From CAZFNQ01 sp964520375 (GTDB lineage: Bacteria; Patescibacteriota; Saccharimonadia; Saccharimonadales; JANWIN01), in NCBI GenBank assembly GCA_964520375.1, contig CAZFNQ010000011.1, positions 1 to 17,212 on the forward strand: a stretch of DNA of 17,212 bases. The letters are read 5' to 3'. The position numbers were made by a program, and so were the translations under genes. Below, in pieces: positions 1 to 5,852 of the stretch. The notes below the pieces were generated by a model. It was not told where the DNA came from, made no database searches, and was given only the letters and a program-made list of their open reading frames with translations. Within the stretch, counting starts at the first letter, position 1, and every line of letters begins with the position of its first letter.

Positions 1-80
1 GCAGTAGCATTGAACTGGATCATTACGCCGATGTACCGAATCATGTGGCCGAAGCCATCATTGCTAAAAACAGCAAGTAA
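1..80 (+). CDS. fusA: Elongation factor G, C-terminal end only (partial)
   Basis: Only the last 25 codons are present, in the frame starting at base 3 and ending with TAA at 78-80. The peptide contains LDHYADVPNHVAEAIIAKNS, which matches the end of EF-G (in E. coli the corresponding end is a KYDEAPSNVAQAVIEA-type sequence). EF-G is the GTPase that drives translocation of tRNA and mRNA on the ribosome. Its place directly before tuf is the classical str-operon order (rpsL-rpsG-fusA-tuf), which supports the call. The assignment rests on a short peptide plus context; most of the gene lies outside the window. Confidence 0.85.
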   Translation, partial: SSIELDHYADVPNHVAEAIIAKNSK

Positions 81-202
81 ATAACTCTTTACAAAATGCT
101 TAATATCGGATAAGATAATTCGGTAACTCGTGTGGGTATTGTTTATTATTGCTCTACTTACGCGAATGCTTATAAATAACTGTTAATCAGGAGAAGAAAT
201 AA
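81..202 (+). promoter_or_regulatory. fusA-tuf intergenic region with possible tuf promoter and RBS
   Basis: This AT-rich gap of 122 bases holds no gene or tRNA. A candidate sigma-70 promoter is TTGCTC (149-154), a 16-base spacer and TATAAA (171-176). A good ribosome-binding site AGGAG (189-193) stands 9 bases before the tuf ATG at 203. The gap is long compared with most junctions downstream, so tuf may be transcribed separately from fusA; the promoter match itself is only moderate. Confidence 0.4.
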
Positions 203-1384
203 ATGGCAAATTTTGACAGAAGCAAACCACACATTAACGTTGGCACAATGGGCCACGTTGACCATGGTAAAACCACTTTAACTGCAGCTATTACCGCTGT
301 ACTGGCTAAGCGCTTGCCCAGTGAAATAAATAAGCCTGTTAAATATGATGAAATTGACAACGCACCAGAGGAAAAAGCTCGTGGTATTACTATTGCTACT
401 TCTCACCAGGAATACGAAAGCGAAAAGCGCCATTATGCCCACGTCGACATGCCAGGACATGCCGACTATGTTAAGAACATGATTACCGGTGCCGCCCAGG
501 TGGATGGCGCCATTTTAGTTGTTAGTGCCGCTGATGGCCCGATGCCACAAACTCGTGAGCACGTCCTACTAGCCAAGCAAGTTGGCGTGCCATCAGTACT
601 TGTTTTCATGAACAAGATGGATCTGGCTGACCCAGAGTTAGTAGAACTGGTTGAAATGGACATACGCGAGCTACTTAAAAAGTATGACTTTGATGAAAAC
701 GCACCCATAATTAAGGGTTCTGCCACCAAAGCACTTGAAGGCAGCAAAGAAGACGAAGACGCCGTCATGGAATTGGTCAATAAAATGGATGAGTATGTTC
801 CAGAACCCAAACGGGACCTTGACAAGCCATTTCTAATGCCAATTGAGGATGTTTTTTCAATCAAGGGTCGCGGAACTGTTGCCACTGGACGTGTCGAACA
901 AGGCGTCGTTAAAGTTAACGAAGAAATTGAAATCGTTGGTATTCGTCCCACCAAGAAATCTGTTGTGACCGGTGTTGAAATGTTCAAAAAGAATCTTGAC
1001 CAAGGCCAAGCTGGCGATAACGTTGGAATTCTGCTTCGTGGAATTGAGCGTGAGGATATAGAACGCGGTCAGGTGCTGGCCAAGCCAGGTACTATTACGC
1101 CGCACACCGAATTCGATAGTGAAGTTTACATCTTGACCAAAGAGGAAGGCGGCCGACATACCCCATTCTTTAAGGGCTACAAGCCTCAGTTTTACTTCCG
1201 CACAACTGATGTAACTGGTGAAGTGGAACTACCTGCCGACAAAGAAATGGTTATGCCAGGCGATACACTGACATTTAAAGTTAAACTACTAGCCCCAATT
1301 GCCATGGAGCAAGGCCTACGCTTTGCTATCCGCGAAGGTGGCCGCACTGTTGGCGCCGGTGTTGTCACTAAGATCGTTAAATAG
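203..1384 (+). CDS. tuf: Elongation factor Tu (EF-Tu)
   Basis: EF-Tu is the GTPase that carries aminoacyl-tRNA to the ribosomal A site in the cytoplasm. At 393 residues it has the normal bacterial length. The GTP-binding motifs are visible: P-loop GHVDHGKT (17-24), switch I RGITIATSH (60-68), DMPGH (82-86), and NKMD (137-140); domains 2 and 3 follow and the protein ends in the typical GLRFAIREGGRTVGAGVV. Two G-motif positions differ from the usual sequence: the Cys of DCPGH is Met, and the G5 motif reads SAT (173-175) instead of SAL. The start is fixed by the conserved N-terminus and AGGAG at 189-193. It lies between fusA and a small ORF followed by rpsJ, which is str/S10 operon order. Confidence 0.98.
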   Translation: MANFDRSKPHINVGTMGHVDHGKTTLTAAITAVLAKRLPSEINKPVKYDEIDNAPEEKARGITIATSHQEYESEKRHYAHVDMPGHADYVKNMITGAAQVDGAILVVSAADGPMPQTREHVLLAKQVGVPSVLVFMNKMDLADPELVELVEMDIRELLKKYDFDENAPIIKGSATKALEGSKEDEDAVMELVNKMDEYVPEPKRDLDKPFLMPIEDVFSIKGRGTVATGRVEQGVVKVNEEIEIVGIRPTKKSVVTGVEMFKKNLDQGQAGDNVGILLRGIEREDIERGQVLAKPGTITPHTEFDSEVYILTKEEGGRHTPFFKGYKPQFYFRTTDVTGEVELPADKEMVMPGDTLTFKVKLLAPIAMEQGLRFAIREGGRTVGAGVVTKIVK

Positions 1385-1391
1385 GCTCTAG

Positions 1392-1634
1392 ATGAACGAC
1401 CAACTTCCGCAACCAGCTAAGATAACTGGTTCTTTAATTGATGATCAACTTGAGTCAGGCCGACCAGAAGCTCCAGATACTTCCGATGATTATCTACGAG
1501 AAACGCTATTTGATACAGGTCAGTTAAAAGTGATAAACATTATAGAAGAAGAACTAGGTCTTGAAGCTGCCCGTTTTTGCGGCGATCTTTATTATGAGAT
1601 AAATAAGTTGGATCTTGCAGATGGCAGAAGCTAA
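1392..1634 (+). CDS. Unrecognised 80-residue acidic protein between tuf and rpsJ
   Basis: I do not recognise this family. The 80-residue product is acidic, with a proline-rich, probably disordered first 30 residues (PQPAKITG, GRPEAPDT) and a likely helical second half (residues about 33-75, with IIEEELGLEAARFCGDLYYEI). It has no membrane segment. The ATG lies 7 bases after the tuf stop, with no strong ribosome-binding site, and its end overlaps the rpsJ start by 14 bases (1621-1634) in another frame. That packing between two highly expressed genes suggests a real, translationally coupled gene; rpsJ has no clear ribosome-binding site of its own, so reading through this ORF may be needed to load ribosomes on rpsJ. 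The possibility that it is a non-coding spacer cannot be excluded from one sequence. Confidence 0.6.
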   Translation: MNDQLPQPAKITGSLIDDQLESGRPEAPDTSDDYLRETLFDTGQLKVINIIEEELGLEAARFCGDLYYEINKLDLADGRS

Positions 1635-2100
1635 AAAATCAACGGCAAAGAAAACTCCGGTAGCAAAAAAAGCTACCGCTAAGAAGCCGGAGCCGGTGAT
1701 TGAAGCTATGCCTGATCAAACTTCCGAAGTAGAAGTTAATAAACCTGCCGTAATTAAATCTTCTTCAACCAGAGCTCCGAAGCCAACAGCTTCTACCAGT
1801 CAGCGTATTCGCATTCGCCTAAAGGCCTACGACCACAAGGTAATCGACCAAAGCGCCAAGCAGATTGTCGACACGGCTCTGCGCACCGGCGCAACCATTG
1901 CTGGGCCTATACCACTACCGACTAGACGCAGCACCTTTACGGTTATAAAAAGCCCCCACGTTTTTAAAAAAGGCCGTGAACAGTTTGAAATGCGTGTTCA
2001 CAAACGACTGATTGATGTACTTGATCCGACTCCCAAGACGATAGACAGCCTAATGAACCTATCACTTCCTGCTGGCTGCGATGCTGAAATCAAGATGTAG
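1621..2100 (+). CDS. rpsJ: 30S ribosomal protein S10 with long N-terminal extension
   Basis: S10 is a 30S head protein that also joins the NusB antitermination complex. The core is unmistakable from residue 61: QRIRIRLKAYDHKVIDQSA, then VDTALRTGATIAGPIPLPT and the SPHVFKKGREQFEMRVHKR segment. The total is 159 residues against about 102 for typical S10. The excess is an N-terminal tail (residues 1-60) rich in Lys, Ala, Thr and Pro, with repeated AKK-type units. I chose ATG 1621; a TTG six bases upstream is in frame but has no advantage. No clear Shine-Dalgarno sequence precedes either, so coupling to the overlapping upstream ORF is likely. Unusually, rplC does not follow directly: a cassette of about 2.4 kb separates it from the rest of the S10 operon. 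Confidence 0.95.
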   Translation: MAEAKKSTAKKTPVAKKATAKKPEPVIEAMPDQTSEVEVNKPAVIKSSSTRAPKPTASTSQRIRIRLKAYDHKVIDQSAKQIVDTALRTGATIAGPIPLPTRRSTFTVIKSPHVFKKGREQFEMRVHKRLIDVLDPTPKTIDSLMNLSLPAGCDAEIKM

Positions 2101-2139
2101 ATTAATAATCACGTCAGATTTCTTTTGATAACATGTCGC

Positions 2140-2167
2140 TTGTCAACAATAAGTTAAAGAGTATAAT
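2140..2167 (+). promoter_or_regulatory. Probable sigma-70 promoter for the cassette after rpsJ
   Basis: TTGTCA (2140-2145), a 16-base spacer and a perfect TATAAT (2162-2167) form the best-looking promoter of the window. Transcription would start near 2174 and give a leader of about 39 bases before the ATG at 2213. A second, weaker -10-like TAGAAT lies at 2192-2197. Confidence 0.6.
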
Positions 2168-2212
2168 TGGCTTGATTTAATAATATTCGGGTAGAATTAA
2201 CAATTAATTTTT

Positions 2213-2770
2213 ATGTTGGAACATGACTTTACAGCCGATCAGGTAGCTAGGATAACTTCGCCTGATATTAGAAATCATTTATGCGACATTGCTGATGATT
2301 TTGTATATGCCTATGTGCGTGGAGGAGTCTACTTCGAAACGGGATTGCGTTCTCTTTTGACCGCACCGCTCGGAGAACTTATGTTAAATGGCGCGGAAGC
2401 TGTAGTTGATGAACGGTCACCAGCGGAAACTTCTGGCCGGGCAACTGTATTTATTTATGGTACAAGCTGCATGTATAGAGCAATTAATGAGTGCGATCTA
2501 AGACTAGCCGCTAGGCTACATTTGCATGCCAATTCATTGTTAGCGGGAACGCCCAGTCATAATCTAGTCTACCAAATGGAAAAACCCGGCTCAGGGCCAA
2601 CTCAAAAATCGGACATAATTATTCAAGAAGGAGAAAGAGGGCTAAATCTATCCGGTTTAGCGGACATCTTGGCAGAAATTGAAGAGCTTGTAGTATCCAA
2701 TGACGACTTTAAACCTTATTTACAAATAGGTGGCGGTTGGTTGGCCTACCAAGCATTGATGAGCATATAA
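2213..2770 (+). CDS. Unrecognised soluble protein, 185 residues
   Basis: I do not recognise the family and propose no function. The product is a soluble, mildly acidic protein with no signal peptide or membrane segment. Visible features are a predicted helical start (DFTADQVARI), a central segment VFIYGTSCMYRAINECDLRLAARLHLHANS with two cysteines, and a C-terminal helix LADILAEIEELVVSNDDF followed by a glycine-rich IGGGWLAYQ. It has its own probable promoter (2140-2167) but no Shine-Dalgarno sequence before the ATG; the leader is nearly all A and T. It is the first gene of the non-ribosomal cassette that separates rpsJ from rplC. The long open frame with an ordinary residue mix makes it a likely real gene. 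Confidence 0.7.
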   Translation: MLEHDFTADQVARITSPDIRNHLCDIADDFVYAYVRGGVYFETGLRSLLTAPLGELMLNGAEAVVDERSPAETSGRATVFIYGTSCMYRAINECDLRLAARLHLHANSLLAGTPSHNLVYQMEKPGSGPTQKSDIIIQEGERGLNLSGLADILAEIEELVVSNDDFKPYLQIGGGWLAYQALMSI

Positions 2771-2788
2771 TTTTTGATTTGCTTGTGC

Positions 2789-2816
2789 TTGCATAGTCAA
2801 ATGGCAATGTTAGGCT
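2789..2816 (+). promoter_or_regulatory. Weak candidate promoter, possibly leaderless, for the gene at 2824
   Basis: TTGCAT (2789-2794), 16 bases, TAGGCT (2811-2816). If used, transcription would begin almost exactly at the ATG at 2824, giving a leaderless message. Each box matches the consensus at only about three positions, so this is weak. The 53-base gap has no Shine-Dalgarno sequence. Confidence 0.25.
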
Positions 2817-2823
2817 AGTAAGT

Positions 2824-3300
2824 ATGGCAGAAATAATAGGTCAGATTGATAATGGCTGGGCAAAACGTTTATCACCAAATTATAGAATTGTTGATGCTTT
2901 CAATTTTCCACAAAATCAAAACTTATGGCGTAAAATTACCTTTTCTAACTTAGGAGGTTTGAGCTTAAGGTTTTATGCCTTTGACGGGGTTTTTGCCCCA
3001 AAACAAAGTGATGAACAATTTAGCGAACTAGAATATCTAATCAGGACGCGGGGTATTATTAATCTATCTTTTGCACCGCCAGGCTGGGTAACACTAACTT
3101 CGGAACTATTAACCGCAGCAACACAGCAGCGCACGCCAGACGATACACTGACTAAACAACTCACTCAGCGTATGACTCAGCCGGAAATTAGCGGTTATGC
3201 TCCGGTGGATGCTCAGGTTGATCTACACCTGAGGCACGCAACGGATGAAGTCTGGCTGCTGCCCAAAATTGCCGTCGTAGCGTATAGAGATGCGTTGTAA
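2824..3300 (+). CDS. Unrecognised soluble protein, 158 residues
   Basis: I do not recognise this protein. It is 158 residues long, soluble, with no signal peptide and no membrane segment. Notable stretches are an aromatic-rich middle (KITFSNLGGLSLRFYAFDGVF), the segment GIINLSFAPPGWVTLTSELL, a Gln/Thr-rich helix (TQQRTPDDTLTKQLTQRM) and a C-terminus with DLHLRHATDEVWLLPKIAVVAY. The alternation of hydrophobic and polar residues suggests a beta-rich fold. It lies 53 bases after the preceding cassette gene in the same direction, with no Shine-Dalgarno sequence at the ATG. Function unknown; real-gene status is likely from length and composition only. Confidence 0.65.
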   Translation: MAEIIGQIDNGWAKRLSPNYRIVDAFNFPQNQNLWRKITFSNLGGLSLRFYAFDGVFAPKQSDEQFSELEYLIRTRGIINLSFAPPGWVTLTSELLTAATQQRTPDDTLTKQLTQRMTQPEISGYAPVDAQVDLHLRHATDEVWLLPKIAVVAYRDAL

Positions 3301-3324
3301 TAACAATTATTTACTAATTATGCT
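3295..3324 (+). promoter_or_regulatory. Candidate promoter for the small membrane protein gene
   Basis: TTGTAA (3295-3300, overlapping the previous stop codon), 18 bases, TATGCT (3319-3324). Transcription would start near 3331, only about 6 bases before the GTG start at 3337. Four of six positions match in each box. Confidence 0.3.
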
Positions 3325-3336
3325 TTAATAAAGCCA

Positions 3337-3618
3337 GTGTCTAATACAAAAACTAGATCTAGAAAAAGTCAGAACCGGGAACTAGACAGCGTGTACCTGT
3401 TAAAAATGTTAATATATCTTGTCTTGGGTTCATTTTGGCTCAGACTGACAAATACTGGCCAAACCTGGCAGATTCCATTGCCCATCGGCTTGATCATCGG
3501 CTTATTTATAGCCAGCAGAGAAACATTCCAAATAGACCGCAAGTTAGAATATGCCATTTTGCTTATGGCTATGTTTATTGGCTTTTGGCTTCCAATTGGC
3601 TTAATTATAGTGAAGTAG
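3337..3618 (+). CDS. Small integral membrane protein, 93 residues, GTG start
   Basis: The family is not recognised. A basic N-terminus (residues 1-15, with KTRSRKSQNR) is followed by three hydrophobic segments: about 20-38 (VYLLKMLIYLVLGSFWL), about 48-60 (PLPIGLIIGLFIA) and about 70-92 (LEYAILLMAMFIGFWLPIGLIIV). A short charged loop (SRETFQIDRK) lies between the second and third. By the positive-inside rule the N-terminus should be cytoplasmic. The GTG start at 3337 gives the longest sensible frame and has no Shine-Dalgarno sequence; the nearby ATG at 3320 hits a stop at once. The 3' end overlaps the 3' end of the convergent HAD-like gene by 14 bases (3605-3618). Role unknown. Confidence 0.65.
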   Translation: MSNTKTRSRKSQNRELDSVYLLKMLIYLVLGSFWLRLTNTGQTWQIPLPIGLIIGLFIASRETFQIDRKLEYAILLMAMFIGFWLPIGLIIVK

Positions 3619-4252
3619 TACTTTTGGCTAATACGTATTTTTGATTCGGCGTGTTCAGCATAAGCTGTTCACGGAATTTATCTGATCGACGGTTGCTAAT
3701 ATTAATGTCAAATAAATGACTTTTACTACCTAACCTAGCCACCATAAAACCCATATAGAGGTTACGTTCTAGATGAAGGACATTAGCTTCTTGCATGTCC
3801 GCAAGTTTGTCGCCCACAAACACAGCACGTTTTGCCGGTATATCAATAAAGCCAAGATTATTCAGCATAACCCTACCCATATTGCCTGACGGCTTGCGAA
3901 AAGCGTTTTCACCGGGATGAATGGTGTTTCTAAAGTTCAAATCGCCGCCATGATATTCGCGGCGCAGTTTATGTAACTGCCTGCCTAGGCTAGAACATAG
4001 ATCCCTACCGACATCGCCACTCCTGTCTGTTTCAAGCATCATAGCACCCAGGGCACCACTGCCGTAACCATCTGAAATCCAATCCATGACATCTGGTCTG
4101 ATGAGTCTCTCGCCGTGCGCCTGGGTAGTACCCTCAACGCTACTTATAACCCCCACTGGACCGCCTAAATCCTCAGCAAGAAGTACTACATTGATATCAA
4201 CAATACGTTCTGGCGTCTCGATAGGCACCGCTAATTCTTGCGGTCTAGTCAT
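3605..4252 (-). CDS. HAD-superfamily phosphatase-like protein with degenerate motif I
   Basis: This 215-residue protein resembles the HAD phosphatases of the histidinol-phosphatase / heptose-bisphosphatase (GmhB) group. Motif III RKPSG (119-123) and motif IV VFVGDKLADMQEAN (about 144-157) are clear, and LETDRSG (73-79) fits motif II with Thr75. Motif I should read DxDG[TV]; here strand NVVLL (21-25) is followed by AEDLGG, so the nucleophilic Asp appears replaced by Ala (or, in another alignment, the +2 acid by Gly). I chose ATG 4252 because a perfect GGAGG (4258-4262, minus strand) stands 5 bases before it; the open frame continues to 4447 but that part is not protein-like. It is the only minus-strand gene here and converges on the membrane-protein gene. 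Substrate unknown; it may be a binding or regulatory relative. Confidence 0.75.
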   Translation of the reverse strand: MTRPQELAVPIETPERIVDINVVLLAEDLGGPVGVISSVEGTTQAHGERLIRPDVMDWISDGYGSGALGAMMLETDRSGDVGRDLCSSLGRQLHKLRREYHGGDLNFRNTIHPGENAFRKPSGNMGRVMLNNLGFIDIPAKRAVFVGDKLADMQEANVLHLERNLYMGFMVARLGSKSHLFDINISNRRSDKFREQLMLNTPNQKYVLAKSTTSL

Positions 4253-4324
4253 ACTAACCTCCAAGTAATGTCTACAGTTTACACATAGCCCCCAAATTAT
4301 TAGTAAAGTAGAATTAACAACATA

Positions 4325-4354
4325 TTGACAGAGGTAGCTTAGGTCTGTTAATCT
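4325..4354 (+). promoter_or_regulatory. Candidate promoter for the rplC operon
   Basis: A perfect TTGACA (4325-4330) is followed after 18 bases by TAATCT (4349-4354), a poor -10 box. If used, it gives a leader of about 180 bases in front of rplC, long enough for a regulatory RNA structure. Confidence 0.35.
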
Positions 4355-4501
4355 GTATTGGTACATAAAAATCATTAAGAGCTTGGCAAATTGGCAAGTC
4401 ATCTGTAAGCTTACCAGCAAACAGAGGTAGATACTACCAGTAGCCAAGAATTTTTGTGTCTAGGGACCTTCTGGGACCGCCAATAATTTAATAAATCTAG
4501 G

Positions 4502-4528
4502 GCTTCGTTAATGTTAATTGAGCGAAGC
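4502..4528 (+). promoter_or_regulatory. Hairpin immediately upstream of the rplC ribosome-binding site
   Basis: GCTTCG (4502-4507) pairs with CGAAGC (4523-4528), extendable by a U-G and a U-A pair to 8 base pairs with a loop of about 11. The rplC ribosome-binding site GGAG (4531-4534) starts 2 bases after the stem. There is no T-run, so it is not a terminator. Its place suits a translational control element, such as the L4-type feedback known for S10 operons, but that role is inference. Confidence 0.45.
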
Positions 4529-4542
4529 GTGGAGAGTAATAG

Positions 4543-5166
4543 TTGAAAGCATTTATTGCCAAGAAAATCGGCATGACCAGCACCATTTCAGAAAATGGTG
4601 ACGTGGCCGCTGTGACTCTGCTTTTGGCTGAACCTTGTGTTATAACCCAAATAAAGACCGTAGATAATGACGGTTATAGTGCGCTACAAATTGGCAGCGG
4701 CCAAGCTAAGCTTGGAAAGTCCCAAGCCGGCCATTATAAAGCGGCCAAGATTATGCCGCGAATTACACGCGAATTCCGAGTAGATGAATTTAGCGTCCAG
4801 GATGACGAAGACCTCAAGGTTGGAGCCACACTCAGCCCCGAGGTCTTTTCAGTTGGTGACGTTGTTGCCGTAACCGGTACAAGCAAGGGTAAAGGCTTTG
4901 CTGGCACTATAAAGCGCCACAACTTTCATCGTGGCCGTAAGACCCATGGTGGCCGCAGTTACCGTCGTCCAGGCTCGATTGGCTCAATGTACCCCCAAAA
5001 GATATTCAAGGGTAAAAAAATGTCAGGTCAAATGGGCCATGAGCGGGTGACGGTTAAGAACCTTAAGGTTGCGCTGGTTGACAGCGAGAATAACGTTATA
5101 GGTGTTGAGGGTGCCGTACCTGGTCCGCGCAAAGGCACAGTTTTTATCCGGGGGGCCGCCTCATGA
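4543..5166 (+). CDS. rplC: 50S ribosomal protein L3, TTG start
   Basis: L3 is an early-assembly 50S protein whose long loop reaches the peptidyl transferase centre. The 207-residue length is typical. The N-terminus MKAFIAKKIGMTS matches the family start (MKGLIGKKIGMT), and the signature around residues 108-165 (GTSKGKGFAGTIKRHNF, RRPGSIGSMYPQKIFKGKKM, SGQMGHERVTVKNL) is clear. The start codon is TTG at 4543, fixed by homology and by GGAG at 4531-4534 with 8 bases spacing. It heads the main operon here, because rpsJ lies 2.4 kb upstream. It ends with TGA overlapping the rplD ATG (ATGA). A weak start after a hairpin may set operon expression. Confidence 0.97.
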   Translation: MKAFIAKKIGMTSTISENGDVAAVTLLLAEPCVITQIKTVDNDGYSALQIGSGQAKLGKSQAGHYKAAKIMPRITREFRVDEFSVQDDEDLKVGATLSPEVFSVGDVVAVTGTSKGKGFAGTIKRHNFHRGRKTHGGRSYRRPGSIGSMYPQKIFKGKKMSGQMGHERVTVKNLKVALVDSENNVIGVEGAVPGPRKGTVFIRGAAS

Positions 5167-5852
5167 GCGTAACTACATATACTAAGACCGGCAACAAAGC
5201 CACCACTGCGGCCAGGTTAGACAAAAAAGTTTTTGGCATTGAAGTTAAAAGTCACGATTTATTAAAACAATCTTATTTGGCACACCTAGCTAACAGCCGG
5301 ACAAACTCAGCCATTACCAAAAAACGCGGTCAAGTCAGAGGTGGTGGTAAGAAACCTTGGCCGCAAAAAGGCACTGGAAGGGCCCGTTTTGGTTCATCTC
5401 GGGTACCGCTTTGGCGTGGCGGCGGCATTACCTTTGGTCCAACTGGCAATGAAAACTATGCCATTCGTATGAATGTTAAAGCGAAGCGCCTGGCACTGCG
5501 TCAAGCCCTGTCACTGGCGGCCGACGGGGGCAAGATAAAAATAGTCGAAAGTCTTTCCGCAATGGAAGGCAAGACCAAAGACATGGCTAAATTCTTAGCT
5601 AAAATAGACGCTACGGGCAAAGTTCTGTGCGTCGTCAGCGAAAAAGATGCTACTAAAGAGCGAGCCGCTCAAAATATACCCGACTTGAAAGTAGCTGGTG
5701 CCATGTCGCTGAACGTTTTTGATGTTTTGAACGCCGATTATATTGTCATAAGTCAAAAATCTATGCCAGTTATTAGCGGCTGGTTGGCTAAGGCGCCAGT
5801 TAAAGAATCTAGCACTGCAGCTGTACCAAAATCTACGGAGGCCAAACAATGA
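5163..5852 (+). CDS. rplD: 50S ribosomal protein L4
   Basis: L4 binds 23S rRNA and lines the exit tunnel; in E. coli it also represses the S10 operon. The protein has 229 residues. The tunnel loop is recognisable: KRGQVRGGGKKPWPQKGTG then RARFGSSRVPLWRGGG and ITFGPTGNENYAIRMN, followed by KAKRLALRQALS. The C-terminal globular part includes VLNADYIVISQKSM, with a short tail KESSTAAVPKSTEAKQ beyond the usual end. The ATG overlaps the rplC stop by 4 bases. Its own stop overlaps the rplW ATG in the same way, and its last codons supply the rplW ribosome-binding site (GGAGG, within Glu-Ala). Confidence 0.97.
   Translation: MSVTTYTKTGNKATTAARLDKKVFGIEVKSHDLLKQSYLAHLANSRTNSAITKKRGQVRGGGKKPWPQKGTGRARFGSSRVPLWRGGGITFGPTGNENYAIRMNVKAKRLALRQALSLAADGGKIKIVESLSAMEGKTKDMAKFLAKIDATGKVLCVVSEKDATKERAAQNIPDLKVAGAMSLNVFDVLNADYIVISQKSMPVISGWLAKAPVKESSTAAVPKSTEAKQ

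Larger units (their letters stand above)
4253..4542. other. 290-base divergent intergenic region before rplC
   Basis: This stretch separates the minus-strand HAD-like gene from rplC. It holds the HAD ribosome-binding site (4258-4262), one copy of a 13-base repeat (4308-4320), a perfect -35 box (4325-4330), a short direct repeat GGGACC (4463-4468 and 4473-4478) and a hairpin directly before the rplC ribosome-binding site (4502-4528). I see no tRNA, no small protein with a good start, and no convincing minus-strand promoter. Confidence 0.6.

Noticed and set aside
466..987. Long minus-strand open frame (173 codons) inside tuf
   Set aside because: It is antisense to a strongly conserved gene, Ser/Thr-rich and without a ribosome-binding site: a shadow of tuf codon use.
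3435..3644. Plus-strand open frame overlapping the small membrane protein gene
   Set aside because: It is in another frame of a hydrophobic gene, lacks a ribosome-binding site and has no protein-like pattern.
4253..4447. N-terminal extension of the HAD-like gene to 4447 on the minus strand
   Set aside because: The added residues are Cys/Leu/Tyr-rich and not protein-like, while ATG 4252 has a perfect GGAGG five bases before it.
3605..4447. A tRNA or small RNA gene in the rpsJ-rplC interval or other gaps
   Set aside because: I saw no T-loop (GGTTCGA) or CCA-type acceptor structure in any gap.
5160..5170. Recoding of TGA as glycine (genetic code 25)
   Set aside because: TGA ends rplC, rplD, rpsQ and rplN at exactly the expected family lengths, within ATGA overlaps, so it is a stop.
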